From: Curvibacter sp. PAE-UM
Lineage (GTDB): Bacteria; Pseudomonadota; Gammaproteobacteria; Burkholderiales; Burkholderiaceae_C
DNA length: 64,000 nt
Direction of reading: 5' to 3'
NCBI RefSeq assembly: GCF_001432305.1
Contig: NZ_KQ483358.1
Coordinates: 378,385 to 442,384 of the forward strand
Positions 19,844 through 27,220 of the stretch are shown piece after piece. The first letter of the stretch is position 1, and each line of letters starts with the position of its first letter. The position numbers and the translations under genes are program-made. Under the pieces are notes generated by a model. The model searched no databases. It saw nothing but the letters and a program-made list of their open reading frames with translations, and was not told the origin of the DNA.

Positions 19844-20884
19844 TCAGGCCTCGTCGGCAAAGCGCTGGCGCACGGCCAGCACCTCGTCGAAACGCTCCAG
19901 GAAAGCGTCCACGCACTGCGGATCGAAATGGATGCCGCGCTGCGAGCGCATCAACTCCACTGCGGTGTCCACGTCCCAGGCCAGCTTGTAGGGGCGCGCC
20001 GAAGTCAGCGCATCAAACACGTCGGCCACCGCCACGATGCGCCCCACCAGCGGGATCGCTTCACCGGCCAGCCCATGGGGGTAGCCGCTGCCGTCGAACT
20101 TCTCGTGGTGGCTCAGGGCGATCACGGCCGCCATCTGCAGCAGCGGCGAGCCGCTGTCCGCCAGGATCTTGTGCCCGATGATCGGATGCTGTTTCATGAT
20201 GTCGAACTCGGCCGGGTCGAGCCGGCCCGGCTTGAGCAGGATGTGGTCAGGAATGCCGACCTTGCCCACATCGTGCATGGGGGCCGCTTCCAGGATGAGC
20301 CTCTGGTGCTCCGGCGGCAAGCCCAGCCGCACGGCGATCAGCCAGGAGTAGTGCGCCATGCGCTGGATATGCGCGCCGGTCTCGGGGTCGCGGAACTCGG
20401 CCGCCTTGGACAGGCGCAGGATGGTCTCACGCTCGCGCCGCACGATCTCGTCCGTCGCCTTGAGCACCTCCTCGGCCAGCCAGCTGGCCCGGTCCTCCAG
20501 CCGCTTCTGGTTGGCGCGCAGCGCCAGCATGTTGCGCATGCGCGCCCTGAATTCGATCTTGTCCAGCGGCTTGGTCAGGAAATCGTTGGCCCCGGCTTCG
20601 AGCGCGCTGTAACGCACCGTCAGCTCGTCATTGGCCGTCACCATCAGCACCGGAATATCGGCGCGCCCCGGCGCAGCGCGAAAACGCTGGATGAAATCGA
20701 CGCCATTGAGCTCCGGCATCATGTAGTCCACGATCACCAGGTCGGGCACGGTGCCCTGGCAATGCGCCAGGGCCTGCTGCGGATCGGTGAACGCTGCGAC
20801 CTCGTGCGCCTCGCCCAACTGCGTGATGAAATGCTTGAGCAGGAGCAGATTGGCTTCCACATCGTCGACGATCACAATCTGCAT
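19844..20884 (-). CDS. Response regulator with HD-GYP domain
   Basis: The 346-residue cytoplasmic protein has an N-terminal receiver domain (about 1-120; phospho-acceptor Asp in DLVIVDYMMPELNG, Lys in FLTKPLDK) and a helical linker. The C-terminal HD-GYP domain has MHDVGKVGIPDHILLKPG and HHEKFDGSGYPHGL. HD-GYP proteins hydrolyse cyclic di-GMP; RpfG is the best-known example. Both catalytic signatures look intact. It is convergent with the hybrid kinase gene and may receive phosphate from its Hpt domain, which is inferred from proximity only. Confidence 0.95.
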   Translation of the reverse strand: MQIVIVDDVEANLLLLKHFITQLGEAHEVAAFTDPQQALAHCQGTVPDLVIVDYMMPELNGVDFIQRFRAAPGRADIPVLMVTANDELTVRYSALEAGANDFLTKPLDKIEFRARMRNMLALRANQKRLEDRASWLAEEVLKATDEIVRRERETILRLSKAAEFRDPETGAHIQRMAHYSWLIAVRLGLPPEHQRLILEAAPMHDVGKVGIPDHILLKPGRLDPAEFDIMKQHPIIGHKILADSGSPLLQMAAVIALSHHEKFDGSGYPHGLAGEAIPLVGRIVAVADVFDALTSARPYKLAWDVDTAVELMRSQRGIHFDPQCVDAFLERFDEVLAVRQRFADEA

Positions 20885-21014
20885 GGCGGGTCCGTTCGGG
20901 CATCGATACTACTGACCCTATCTTAGGCCAGTCGCAGCCAGTGGAGGAGCCGGGGCGGCAGTCACAGGCTGCCAGCGTGACGAAATACCGCCCCGATGCC
21001 TCAGACACCGCCGC

Positions 21015-21818
21015 TCAGTAGCGCAGCACCACCGGCGAGCCGCCCAGCTGGGCGCGCTGCAACCAGACGAAGACCGAATCCACCGTCACCGTCTCGATGC
21101 GGTCGCTGTAGCGCTTCTCGCCGGGGTGATCGTCGAAGGCCACGTTGGCGGCGCCCAGGCGCCCACCCAGCCGCGTCAGCGCCCCGATCTTCAGCGTCGT
21201 GGGCTGGTAGCCCTTGAACTGCAGCCAGGCCTGCGCACGCTCACGTGAGTACACCGTGGGCTCCATGGCCGCCGCCAGCGTCTCGATGGCCCACTGGTTG
21301 CTCTGCTGGTACTTCTGGCTCCAGGGGTAGCTCACGATGTTGTAGGGCCGGTGGTGTAGCGCAATGGCGCGTTGCTCGTGTTGCAGAAGCGCGTGCAGCT
21401 TGGCCTGCACTTCCGGCGTGGGCAGCACCCAGGCAGCCTCCAGGCGCCAGAGGTCGTCCAGAAAAAACTCGCCCAAGCCCTGGCGGTAGATCGCCGCCTC
21501 CTGCGTGCCACAGTGGTTGAGCTTGTGCAGCACGCGCCACACGTGGCCGCCGTTGCCATCGGGCTGCTTGTAGGCAAAACCCAGGTGCGACCAGCGCAGG
21601 CCGTACTTGCTCAAATCCTGCCCGGCGCGCGCCAGCACCACCACCTGCGCGCCGCTGGCGTCCAGCGCCTGCAGGGTGCGCTCGGCCAGTGTCAGGCCGC
21701 GCTCCACGGTGATGGCCTGCAGCGGCCGGTTTTCGCAGCTGCGTCCGGCGTGGGCTGGGGCCACGGTCAGCAGCAATGCGGTGGCCAGCAGTGCCATGAA
21801 TTTGCGCAAGGCTTTCAT
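21015..21818 (-). CDS. DUF2145 family secreted protein
   Basis: The 267-residue protein has a signal peptide (about 1-24, ending AHAG) followed by a domain matching my recollection of DUF2145. It has an RSCENRPLQAITVERGLTLAERTL opening, WSHLGFAYKQ, LNHCGTQEAAIYRQGLGEFFLD and YNIVSYPWSQKYQQSNQW. Conserved Cys, His and Asn residues suggest a papain-like or NlpC-like hydrolase fold, but activity is unproven. Its start overlaps the stop of the upstream gene (ATGA), so it is the last gene of a three-gene unit with a YiaA/YiaB-type membrane protein. Confidence 0.82.
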   Translation of the reverse strand: MKALRKFMALLATALLLTVAPAHAGRSCENRPLQAITVERGLTLAERTLQALDASGAQVVVLARAGQDLSKYGLRWSHLGFAYKQPDGNGGHVWRVLHKLNHCGTQEAAIYRQGLGEFFLDDLWRLEAAWVLPTPEVQAKLHALLQHEQRAIALHHRPYNIVSYPWSQKYQQSNQWAIETLAAAMEPTVYSRERAQAWLQFKGYQPTTLKIGALTRLGGRLGAANVAFDDHPGEKRYSDRIETVTVDSVFVWLQRAQLGGSPVVLRY

Positions 21819-22270
21819 AAGGTCACCCGCTCGTTGTGCAGCAGGGCGCGACCCAGCGCATTGGGAATGAAGGCGATGGCCTCGCCCGCCACCGAGAGCA
21901 CCACACCGGCACCGATGACACTGACCATGAGCACCGTGCCCACGCCCACTGCAGAACCAGCCAGGCCCTTGCCCACGATCTCGATGCTGGCCACCGCGCC
22001 GTCGGACGCGCGCTCCAGCACATACACCGTGCCGCGTGCGGTGGACTCGATGGTCTTCACCACCAGCACCGCGCCGGCGGCGGACAGCGCCACGGGCACC
22101 ATCACCACGGCGGCAGCCGCTGCGCTGCCCACCACGACCACCGAGGCGACGGGCAGGGCCGAGAGCGTGCTGAGCGCCGAGGCCTCGGTGTGGGCGCGGG
22201 CCGGCAGGCTGACTGCGCTGCCCAGGGCCAGGGTCACCGCCAAAGTCAGGGATACCAAACGTTGTTTCAT
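21815..22270 (-). CDS. Small Ala/Val-rich membrane protein
   Basis: The 151-residue product has a signal peptide (about 1-26, ending ARAH) and two long hydrophobic Ala/Val/Gly-rich stretches (about 38-68 and 92-125) with short polar connections. It is an exported or inner-membrane protein of unknown function. The start at 22270 is chosen for the AGGAGT upstream. The stop overlaps the DUF2145 gene start by 4 bp, which implies coupled translation. Confidence 0.78.
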   Translation of the reverse strand: MKQRLVSLTLAVTLALGSAVSLPARAHTEASALSTLSALPVASVVVVGSAAAAAVVMVPVALSAAGAVLVVKTIESTARGTVYVLERASDGAVASIEIVGKGLAGSAVGVGTVLMVSVIGAGVVLSVAGEAIAFIPNALGRALLHNERVTL

Positions 22271-22296
22271 GATGACTCCTTGTGTCGCGGTGTCAT

Positions 22297-22758
22297 TCAT
22301 TCGCCGCGCATCGCGCTGCGGCGGCCGTCCAGGCGGGCTTCGGCCAGATCGGCTTCGTGGCGGTCACGCAGGGTCTTGGCCAGCGTGAAGGTGGTGGTGA
22401 TCAGGTAGAGCCAGCTCACGCCCAGGAAGGCCTTGTAGGTCTCGCTGATCTCCATGCGCAGCAGGCCCCAGCCCGTGAGCGCCATGGCCAGGAAGAAACC
22501 GATCCAGACCACGAACTTGAACATGGGGGAGTCGGCCGCCTTGCCTTCGGCTTCGGCCTTCTCGTTGTCGCGCACGAACTTGGCCAGCACGAAGGCGGCC
22601 GAGAGGCAGAAGAAGTAGCCCATGACCATGAAGGCGCGGTCCAGGTCCTTGCCTGGCAGCCAGGCCAGGCCCACGCCGCAGAGGAAAACGGCCAGCAGGA
22701 AGGAAACCCAGACCTGGAGGGACCAGGCTTTGGAATCGCGGTGGATGAGCACTTGCAT
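22297..22758 (-). CDS. YiaA/YiaB-like inner-membrane protein
   Basis: The 153-residue protein has four hydrophobic segments in two pairs (about 13-35, 40-60, 78-98, 104-126). The pairs are separated by charged loops, and each pair has a W-x-S/G-F pattern, resembling the duplicated YiaA/YiaB domain. The function of this family is unknown. Start at 22758 has AAGGGG upstream on the minus strand. It is first in the three-gene unit with the Ala/Val-rich protein and DUF2145 protein, and it lies about 100 bp outside the left end of the IS1595-family transposon. Confidence 0.82.
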   Translation of the reverse strand: MQVLIHRDSKAWSLQVWVSFLLAVFLCGVGLAWLPGKDLDRAFMVMGYFFCLSAAFVLAKFVRDNEKAEAEGKAADSPMFKFVVWIGFFLAMALTGWGLLRMEISETYKAFLGVSWLYLITTTFTLAKTLRDRHEADLAEARLDGRRSAMRGE

Positions 22759-22862
22759 GTAAGACCCCTTGGGGTTGTTGAACATGCAGCGGAGTGTGCC
22801 GATGGCCTTTCAAAAAGGAGGCATCTGGATAGCCCGGTCCGAACTATGCAAACTAAAAGTAT

Positions 22863-22871
22863 CTCTAATCG
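22863..22871. repeat. Left 9-bp target-site duplication of the IS1595-family element
   Basis: CTCTAATCG lies immediately outside the left inverted repeat and is repeated at 26536-26544. IS1595-family elements usually make 8-bp duplications; the ninth base depends on where the element end is drawn. Confidence 0.85.
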
Positions 22872-22885
22872 AGACTTATATACTT
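22872..22885 (+). repeat. Left terminal inverted repeat of the transposon
   Basis: AGACTTATATACTT is identical to the reverse complement of 26522-26535. Partial similarity continues inward (A-rich, then AAACC) on both sides. Confidence 0.88.
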
Positions 22886-22935
22886 GACAAACCCTTAAAA
22901 AGGGCGCATAGTGCTACCCATACCGGAGCACAACC

Positions 22936-23889
22936 ATGGCCGAATCCATCCTGAACCAGCCGCAATTCCAAGACGCAGACAAGGCGCGTGAGCACCTGGA
23001 AGCACTGCGCTGGCCCAATGGTCCAGTCTGCCCGCACTGTGGTTCTGTCCGTGCTCCGTTGAAGCTGGAAGGCAAGTCCTACCGTCCCGGTCTGTTCAAG
23101 TGCAATGACTGCTATGAGCAGTTCACCGTGACTGTCGGCACCGTGTTTGAGCGCTCCAAGATCGGCCTGAACGTCTGGCTCCAAGCCGTCCACCTGATGT
23201 GCGCCAGCAAGAAGGGCATCAGCGCGAAGCAACTGGAGCGCATGCTGGGCGTTACATATAAGACTGCCTGGTTCATGGCTCACCGCATCCGTGAGGCCAT
23301 GACTTCCGAATTGGCTGGACCGCTCGGTGGTTCCGGCAAGATCGTTGAAGCCGATGAAACCTATTGGGGCTCTGAGGCTGGGAGCAAGGCAAACGCCAAG
23401 AAGTCCGGCGCTCGTCGTGCTGGTGGTGCTCTCAAGGACTCCAACAAGGTTGTTGCCCTAGTCGAGCGCGGCGGCAATGTCCGAACCTTCCATGTCCCCA
23501 GCGTATCCGGCCAAAACCTCAAGTTGGTTCTTGAGTCTCAGATCCACCCTGATACGCACGTCATGACGGATAGCAGCCCGCGCTACAACCTTCTCAAGCG
23601 TGAAAACGGTTTCAAGGCCTATGAGCAAGTGAATCACTCCAAGGCTGAGTACGTGCGAGGCATCGCTCACACGAACACGGTGGAAGGTTTCTTCTCGGTT
23701 TTCAAGCGCGGCCTGATCGGCACGTTCCACCACGTTGCCCCGAAGCACCTGCAACGCTACAGCGAGGAATTCAGCTTCCGCTACAACACCCGCACTTCGC
23801 TGGGCTACAGCGATACGGACCGCGCTAATCTGGCGCTCAAAGGTATCACCGGCAAGCGCCTGACATATCGGCGGACTGCTGGAGAGTGA
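22936..23889 (+). CDS. IS1595-family (ISXO2-like) transposase
   Basis: The 317-residue transposase has an N-terminal zinc ribbon (CPHCGSVRAPLKLEG...FKCNDCYEQFTVTVGTVFE), then the linker KKGISAKQLERMLGVTYKTAWFMAHRIREAM. The DDE catalytic core has first Asp in IVEADETYWG and second Asp in HVMTDSSPRYNLL. The third acidic region is near HTNTVEGFFSVFKRGLIGTFH, which in this family ends the active site. No frameshift is visible. GGAG precedes the ATG. It reads inward from the left inverted repeat and is the only transposition gene in the element. Confidence 0.95.
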   Translation: MAESILNQPQFQDADKAREHLEALRWPNGPVCPHCGSVRAPLKLEGKSYRPGLFKCNDCYEQFTVTVGTVFERSKIGLNVWLQAVHLMCASKKGISAKQLERMLGVTYKTAWFMAHRIREAMTSELAGPLGGSGKIVEADETYWGSEAGSKANAKKSGARRAGGALKDSNKVVALVERGGNVRTFHVPSVSGQNLKLVLESQIHPDTHVMTDSSPRYNLLKRENGFKAYEQVNHSKAEYVRGIAHTNTVEGFFSVFKRGLIGTFHHVAPKHLQRYSEEFSFRYNTRTSLGYSDTDRANLALKGITGKRLTYRRTAGE

Positions 23890-23927
23890 ATTCCCGACAA
23901 CGGAAAAAGTTCTCGTCCGACTTTTGA

Positions 23928-24392
23928 TTAAGAAAGCTTAGCGAGTTCGTTGCAAAGCGGCTGCGTCAAATTCGGAGCTATGGTGCTTGATGTAGTCAGG
24001 GACGTGACGATTCTGTCTCGTAGCTCAAGAGAAATCGCACCCAACATCCATTCAGTGCGCTCCATTAAGTCGCTAACAACCTGACTGGTTTCGAAGGTCT
24101 TTGTCTGTGTGCAGTCAACGAAAGAATCATGGTCCATGAAGACATGCGAGCTAGCATCCATTGGGACATGGTGTCGCGCAAGTGTCGGACGTGCTTGCAC
24201 AAACGCATTTTTTTCTGAGTTGACAACACAGCAGACAGTTTTTGCAGTCACACTTAGCACAACATAACGCTTCTCTTTGACGTTGCCGTCATTCATGCGT
24301 GCGTTGAGTTTGATGACAGCGCCAGGTTTGAGGCGCTGAACTATTCTCTCCCGCAGGATCTGCGGAGGCAGCTTTGCGCCAATAGTTGCCAT
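23928..24392 (-). CDS. Candidate toxin partner of a Panacea-type antitoxin
   Basis: The 154-residue protein follows the Panacea-domain gene by 10 bp on the same strand. Its first half reads like a small beta-barrel (KPGAVIKLNARMND, KRYVVLSVTAKTVCCVVNSEK), loosely similar to PemK/MazF-type folds, and then has HHVPMDASSHVFMDHDSFVDC. Panacea antitoxins pair with many unrelated toxins, so position is the main evidence. No clear Shine-Dalgarno was seen, consistent with coupling to the upstream gene. The toxin role is inferred. Composition is less GC-rich than the chromosome around the element. Confidence 0.7.
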   Translation of the reverse strand: MATIGAKLPPQILRERIVQRLKPGAVIKLNARMNDGNVKEKRYVVLSVTAKTVCCVVNSEKNAFVQARPTLARHHVPMDASSHVFMDHDSFVDCTQTKTFETSQVVSDLMERTEWMLGAISLELRDRIVTSLTTSSTIAPNLTQPLCNELAKLS

Positions 24393-24402
24393 ATTTCAGG
24401 CT

Positions 24403-24963
24403 TTAGGCGGAAAGGCTTTCGAGAACTTCTTGAGCGTTTGGTAATGTACCTGCAATGGCCTCTAGTGCCATTGGGTAGCGTCGAGTCTGCTTCTGTTTTG
24501 CGATGGCCCATGCTTCTTCATAAGCTTGGTCATGGCTCAGTTTAGTTCTCTCCTCAAAAGACAATGCGCCGTACTCGGCAATTGCTTTTTCTATTGATTC
24601 AACATCAGACGGAGACAAAAAATCAGTATCGGCATCCCGCAGCACATGCACGCCATGCGGTTTCGTGGAGTCAACTTTCAGCGCACCCTTGACTAGAGAC
24701 CCAAAACGACGCGCATCATAGTCACTCCCGTTTCCTCGGGCGACTTTGAGCAAGTCGTAAATATTCGTCGCAACGGGGCCAAAATCCATTGCGAAATACT
24801 CATCGCCACTTGCAGGGAATCCGTATTCAGAAAAATGGAGTTTGTCCGCAAAATAGCGAATCTTCAGCACCTCGTGGACATCAGGCTTTGTGAGCCGCGA
24901 GGCGATATATAGAACAGTCTCAAGTGCACGACGGGGTGAGATACCAAGCTCTTTGACAGCCAT
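24403..24963 (-). CDS. Panacea (DUF4065/SocA-like) domain protein, probable antitoxin
   Basis: The 186-residue protein has the Panacea/DUF4065 pattern. ALETVLYIASRLTKPDVHEVLKIRYFADKLHF is followed by YGFPASGDEYFAMDFGPVATNIYDLL, then a helical C-terminus with LSFEERTKLSHDQAYEEAW. Panacea-domain antitoxins (SocA, PanA) neutralise diverse toxins encoded beside them. Start at 24963 has AAGGAG upstream on the minus strand. The gene after it, 10 bp downstream, is the probable toxin. Ninety-six bases separate it from the upstream three-gene cassette, so co-transcription is possible. Confidence 0.85.
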   Translation of the reverse strand: MAVKELGISPRRALETVLYIASRLTKPDVHEVLKIRYFADKLHFSEYGFPASGDEYFAMDFGPVATNIYDLLKVARGNGSDYDARRFGSLVKGALKVDSTKPHGVHVLRDADTDFLSPSDVESIEKAIAEYGALSFEERTKLSHDQAYEEAWAIAKQKQTRRYPMALEAIAGTLPNAQEVLESLSA

Positions 24964-25059
24964 GTTTCTCCTTCGGTGGTCACTTAGATAAGCAATGCAT
25001 GTTAGCACTTGCTATCCATCTTGTCAATTTCTAAGCATGCATGCCTTCCTGACTAGAGA

Positions 25060-25185
25060 TTAGCTGTCGGCTGGCTGCGTCTTTTCTGGCTTGGATGGAA
25101 TGTGCGGCTTCGGCGGGGTCTGTAGCATCCGCTTGAGAACGTCATCCATCGGCGGAGTGGCAGGTGTTGGATTCTCTTTTTTCAT
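25060..25185 (-). CDS. Short Pro/Lys-rich protein, third gene of the passenger cassette
   Basis: The 41-residue product reads MKKENPTPATPPMDDVLKRM, followed by a Pro/Lys-rich tail. Its ATG overlaps the stop of the 252-residue gene by 4 bp (ATGA), which strongly supports coupled translation despite the small size. The PPMDDVLKRML core looks like a short helix that could dock on a partner. Function is unknown. Confidence 0.7.
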   Translation of the reverse strand: MKKENPTPATPPMDDVLKRMLQTPPKPHIPSKPEKTQPADS

Positions 25186-25940
25186 GCTCGCCTCTGGTTG
25201 GCCCACGCACTTAGCCTGGAGTAGCGAACGACCGGTGAACTATCGGACAGCAAAGAAATTGCTGTATTCATTTCAGAATCATTTGCAGACTCTTGAAGAA
25301 CGATCAGGCGCTGAGAGTCGCCACTCTTCGAATGCTTGATGTCCGTCATGCGACCCCAGGCCTCATAGACACGCTTCCAATCCATGGTGTTTTCATCGGA
25401 AGCTGCAATTGGTTGGACATAGATAAGTTCAACTCCATTCCTAATTGCCAATGGCAATTCAAGCTGATGACCGCTCGCGCCTAGTACAGCCACCTTTTTA
25501 AGCACTCGCTCACCAAAAGAATTCTCTAGAGTTCTCTCCACGTCTCGCAGGAAAGACTCCGCCTTTTGGCGTGGCTTCCAAGCTGGTTGAAAGTGCGATA
25601 CGGCCAAGGCAGCATTTAAGACGGCCGCCATCGCGGCTCCAAAATTTTCACTTGAAGAGTAAGCAGAAATCTCCCCGCCATCAGACAGTGTTGCGCTGTC
25701 ACCGACTGCGCGGCGAACGGCTTCCATTCGAGGATTCGTCAATTGAATTCCCATGGATGCAGCGTGCATGAGCGCCTCGCATCCGTCTGTCACTCGATAG
25801 CCGTTGCGCGTTTGTTCAACATAAAAGCCAACACGCTCTCCGTCACCTGTGTAGGTGAATGGCGACCAGACGCGCAGAGTCCCCTCGCCTAAGTCTCGGC
25901 AAGAAAATCCTAAGCTAGAAATAACGGTTTCACAGTTCAT
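25182..25940 (-). CDS. DUF1828-like protein, middle gene of the passenger cassette
   Basis: The 252-residue protein has an N-terminal domain (about 1-95) resembling DUF1828: LRVWSPFTYTGDGERVGFYVEQTRNGYRVTDGCEALMHA. A helical middle and a C-terminal region (about 150-245) follow, with LPLAIRNGVELIYVQPI. The function of DUF1828-type proteins is unknown to me, though some lie near toxin-antitoxin or defence genes. It overlaps both its upstream neighbour and the 41-residue gene by ATGA, giving a tightly coupled trio. GC content is lower than in chromosomal neighbours. Confidence 0.75.
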   Translation of the reverse strand: MNCETVISSLGFSCRDLGEGTLRVWSPFTYTGDGERVGFYVEQTRNGYRVTDGCEALMHAASMGIQLTNPRMEAVRRAVGDSATLSDGGEISAYSSSENFGAAMAAVLNAALAVSHFQPAWKPRQKAESFLRDVERTLENSFGERVLKKVAVLGASGHQLELPLAIRNGVELIYVQPIAASDENTMDWKRVYEAWGRMTDIKHSKSGDSQRLIVLQESANDSEMNTAISLLSDSSPVVRYSRLSAWANQRRA

Positions 25941-26449
25941 AGCTCCAGCTCCGGCTGGTTGTCATCTGGATGAAAAAAATCATGTTCGCCAATATTGGCA
26001 CGCTTAAGAAAAATCTTCCAAATCACTTCTGGCTGATCAAGTGGGACTTGTATTGGCTCAGCATATCCGTCCCCCTCTTCAACCCAAACGTGTTCGTGGA
26101 CTCCATCTATCTCCATCTCAAAATATGACCGTCCTCTGCCAACTTGATTTGAGTGCTTAGATGTTGGCTGCGCATGCAGTGCATAAATCCGATTCCCTTG
26201 GTAGATCAGATTGAACACCCAATGTTCCGGGACCTTGTTGCCTCTTTTTCTCCATTGGCATTCCACGAAGAATTGTTCTCGCACTTCAGCCTCTTGATCC
26301 AACTGGACAGCCATGCGAGATGAGTGCCACTGAAACTCAATCTTGCCCCGCTTCCCGCTCCAGACCATTTCCGACACCAAACTCTTTGGCTGAGAAATTA
26401 GATCCTTGACTTCCGATAGTGTTATCAAGTCGCCCCCTTTTCTGGGCAT
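25937..26449 (-). CDS. Unknown protein, first gene of the passenger cassette
   Basis: The 170-residue product is not recognised. It looks like a mixed alpha/beta soluble protein with repeated aromatic and acidic residues: GKRGKIEFQWHSSRMAV, EQFFVECQWRKRG, HVWVEEGDGYAEPIQVPLDQPEVIWKIFLKR, and an acidic C-terminus. ATG at 26449 is used; an upstream in-frame TTG at 26458 is an alternative. Its stop overlaps the next gene by 4 bp. Being first and translationally coupled, it probably forms a complex or two-step system with the DUF1828-like protein. Confidence 0.75.
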   Translation of the reverse strand: MPRKGGDLITLSEVKDLISQPKSLVSEMVWSGKRGKIEFQWHSSRMAVQLDQEAEVREQFFVECQWRKRGNKVPEHWVFNLIYQGNRIYALHAQPTSKHSNQVGRGRSYFEMEIDGVHEHVWVEEGDGYAEPIQVPLDQPEVIWKIFLKRANIGEHDFFHPDDNQPELEL

Positions 26450-26521
26450 CGTACTCAAACACTACACTCACGCCAAGCAGGCTAACCATGGGCCTACTCA
26501 TTAAAAACCTCGTGGTTTTTT

Positions 26522-26535
26522 AAGTATATAAGTCT
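26522..26535 (-). repeat. Right terminal inverted repeat of the transposon
   Basis: AAGTATATAAGTCT is the exact reverse complement of the left repeat at 22872-22885. Confidence 0.88.
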
Positions 26536-26544
26536 CTCTAATCG
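26536..26544. repeat. Right 9-bp target-site duplication
   Basis: CTCTAATCG is identical to 22863-22871. It is followed by ATACTTTT, which completes the right arm of the interrupted palindrome. Confidence 0.85.
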
Positions 26545-26592
26545 ATACTTTTTAGCGGCGCATAGGCGCGGTGGCGGCCAAGAGCAGAGGGC

Positions 26593-27150
26593 TCAGCGGA
26601 CGGGAAAGGTGGGCCCTTGCCTGCTACCGCCCTCCAAGACCGCAGCCCTCAGATCCGTCAACGCGGCCAGGATGGCCTGCGCCACGGGCGGCGATGCCAG
26701 CATGCCCTCTTCCGTCAGCGTATCGGCTGTCAGCTGAATGCTGACCGATGCGGACTCGACCACAGTGGCAGACATGGTCTTGAGCGTTTCCCGCAACGCG
26801 GTGTCAGAAAAGTGGGCACGGGGCTGCGCGTTCAGCAGAGCAACCGGTTTGCAGACAAAGGACTCCAGGCTCACCAGCCAGTCGAGTGCGTTCTTCATGA
26901 CACCCGAGACGCCGTGGGCGTACTCCGGACTGGCAATCAAAAGGGCGTCTGCGCCGCTCACAGCCGCGCGCAGCGTGACCACGGCTGGGGGAACAGACGA
27001 CTCCAGATCGATGTTGAACAGCGGCAGATCACCCACCCCGTGGAACACCTCGATCTGCAGGCCCGGTGGCGCGAGCCTTGCTGCGGCACGCAGCAAGGCG
27101 GAGTTGATGGAGGCCGCGCGCAGGCTGCCGGACAAGGCGATCACTTTCAT
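26593..27150 (-). CDS. NADPH-dependent FMN reductase family protein
   Basis: The 185-residue flavodoxin-like protein has the FMN phosphate loop GSLRAASINSALLR at the N-terminus and SPEYAHGVSGVMKNALDWLVS in the middle, as in ChrR/YieF-type quinone or chromate reductases. Start at 27150 follows from the family N-terminus (MKVIALSGSLR). It ends about 50 bp outside the right end of the transposon and is probably a chromosomal gene. Substrate is not determined. Confidence 0.9.
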   Translation of the reverse strand: MKVIALSGSLRAASINSALLRAAARLAPPGLQIEVFHGVGDLPLFNIDLESSVPPAVVTLRAAVSGADALLIASPEYAHGVSGVMKNALDWLVSLESFVCKPVALLNAQPRAHFSDTALRETLKTMSATVVESASVSIQLTADTLTEEGMLASPPVAQAILAALTDLRAAVLEGGSRQGPTFPVR

Positions 27151-27220
27151 CTCAGTCCAGGTTGAACAAACCAATCGTGACCGGGCGCCAGCAAATCCAG
27201 CACCTTCCCGCATGGCGTCT

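Larger units (their letters stand above)
22872..26535. mobile_element. IS1595-family transposon with passenger genes
   Basis: The 3664-bp element is bounded by perfect 14-bp inverted repeats, AGACTTATATACTT at 22872-22885 and its complement at 26522-26535. A 9-bp direct duplication CTCTAATCG flanks both sides. It contains an ISXO2-like transposase and five other genes on the opposite strand: a Panacea-type toxin-antitoxin pair and a three-gene overlapping cassette. Passenger genes are a documented feature of some IS1595 subgroups. The empty site would have been AAAAGTATC-TCTAATC-GATACTTTT, a palindrome whose loop received the insertion. Both ends and the transposase reading frame look intact, so it may still be mobile. 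Confidence 0.88.

Noticed and set aside
22855-22885. A 31-bp imperfect terminal repeat for the transposon
   Set aside because: The outer part is the palindromic target itself; the mismatched middle equals the target loop read in opposite directions. The true repeat is 14 bp.
22904-22911. GCGCATAG direct repeat with 26558-26565 as target duplication
   Set aside because: The sequences next to these repeats do not form inverted repeats, whereas 22872-22885 and 26522-26535 do, with matching flanking duplications.
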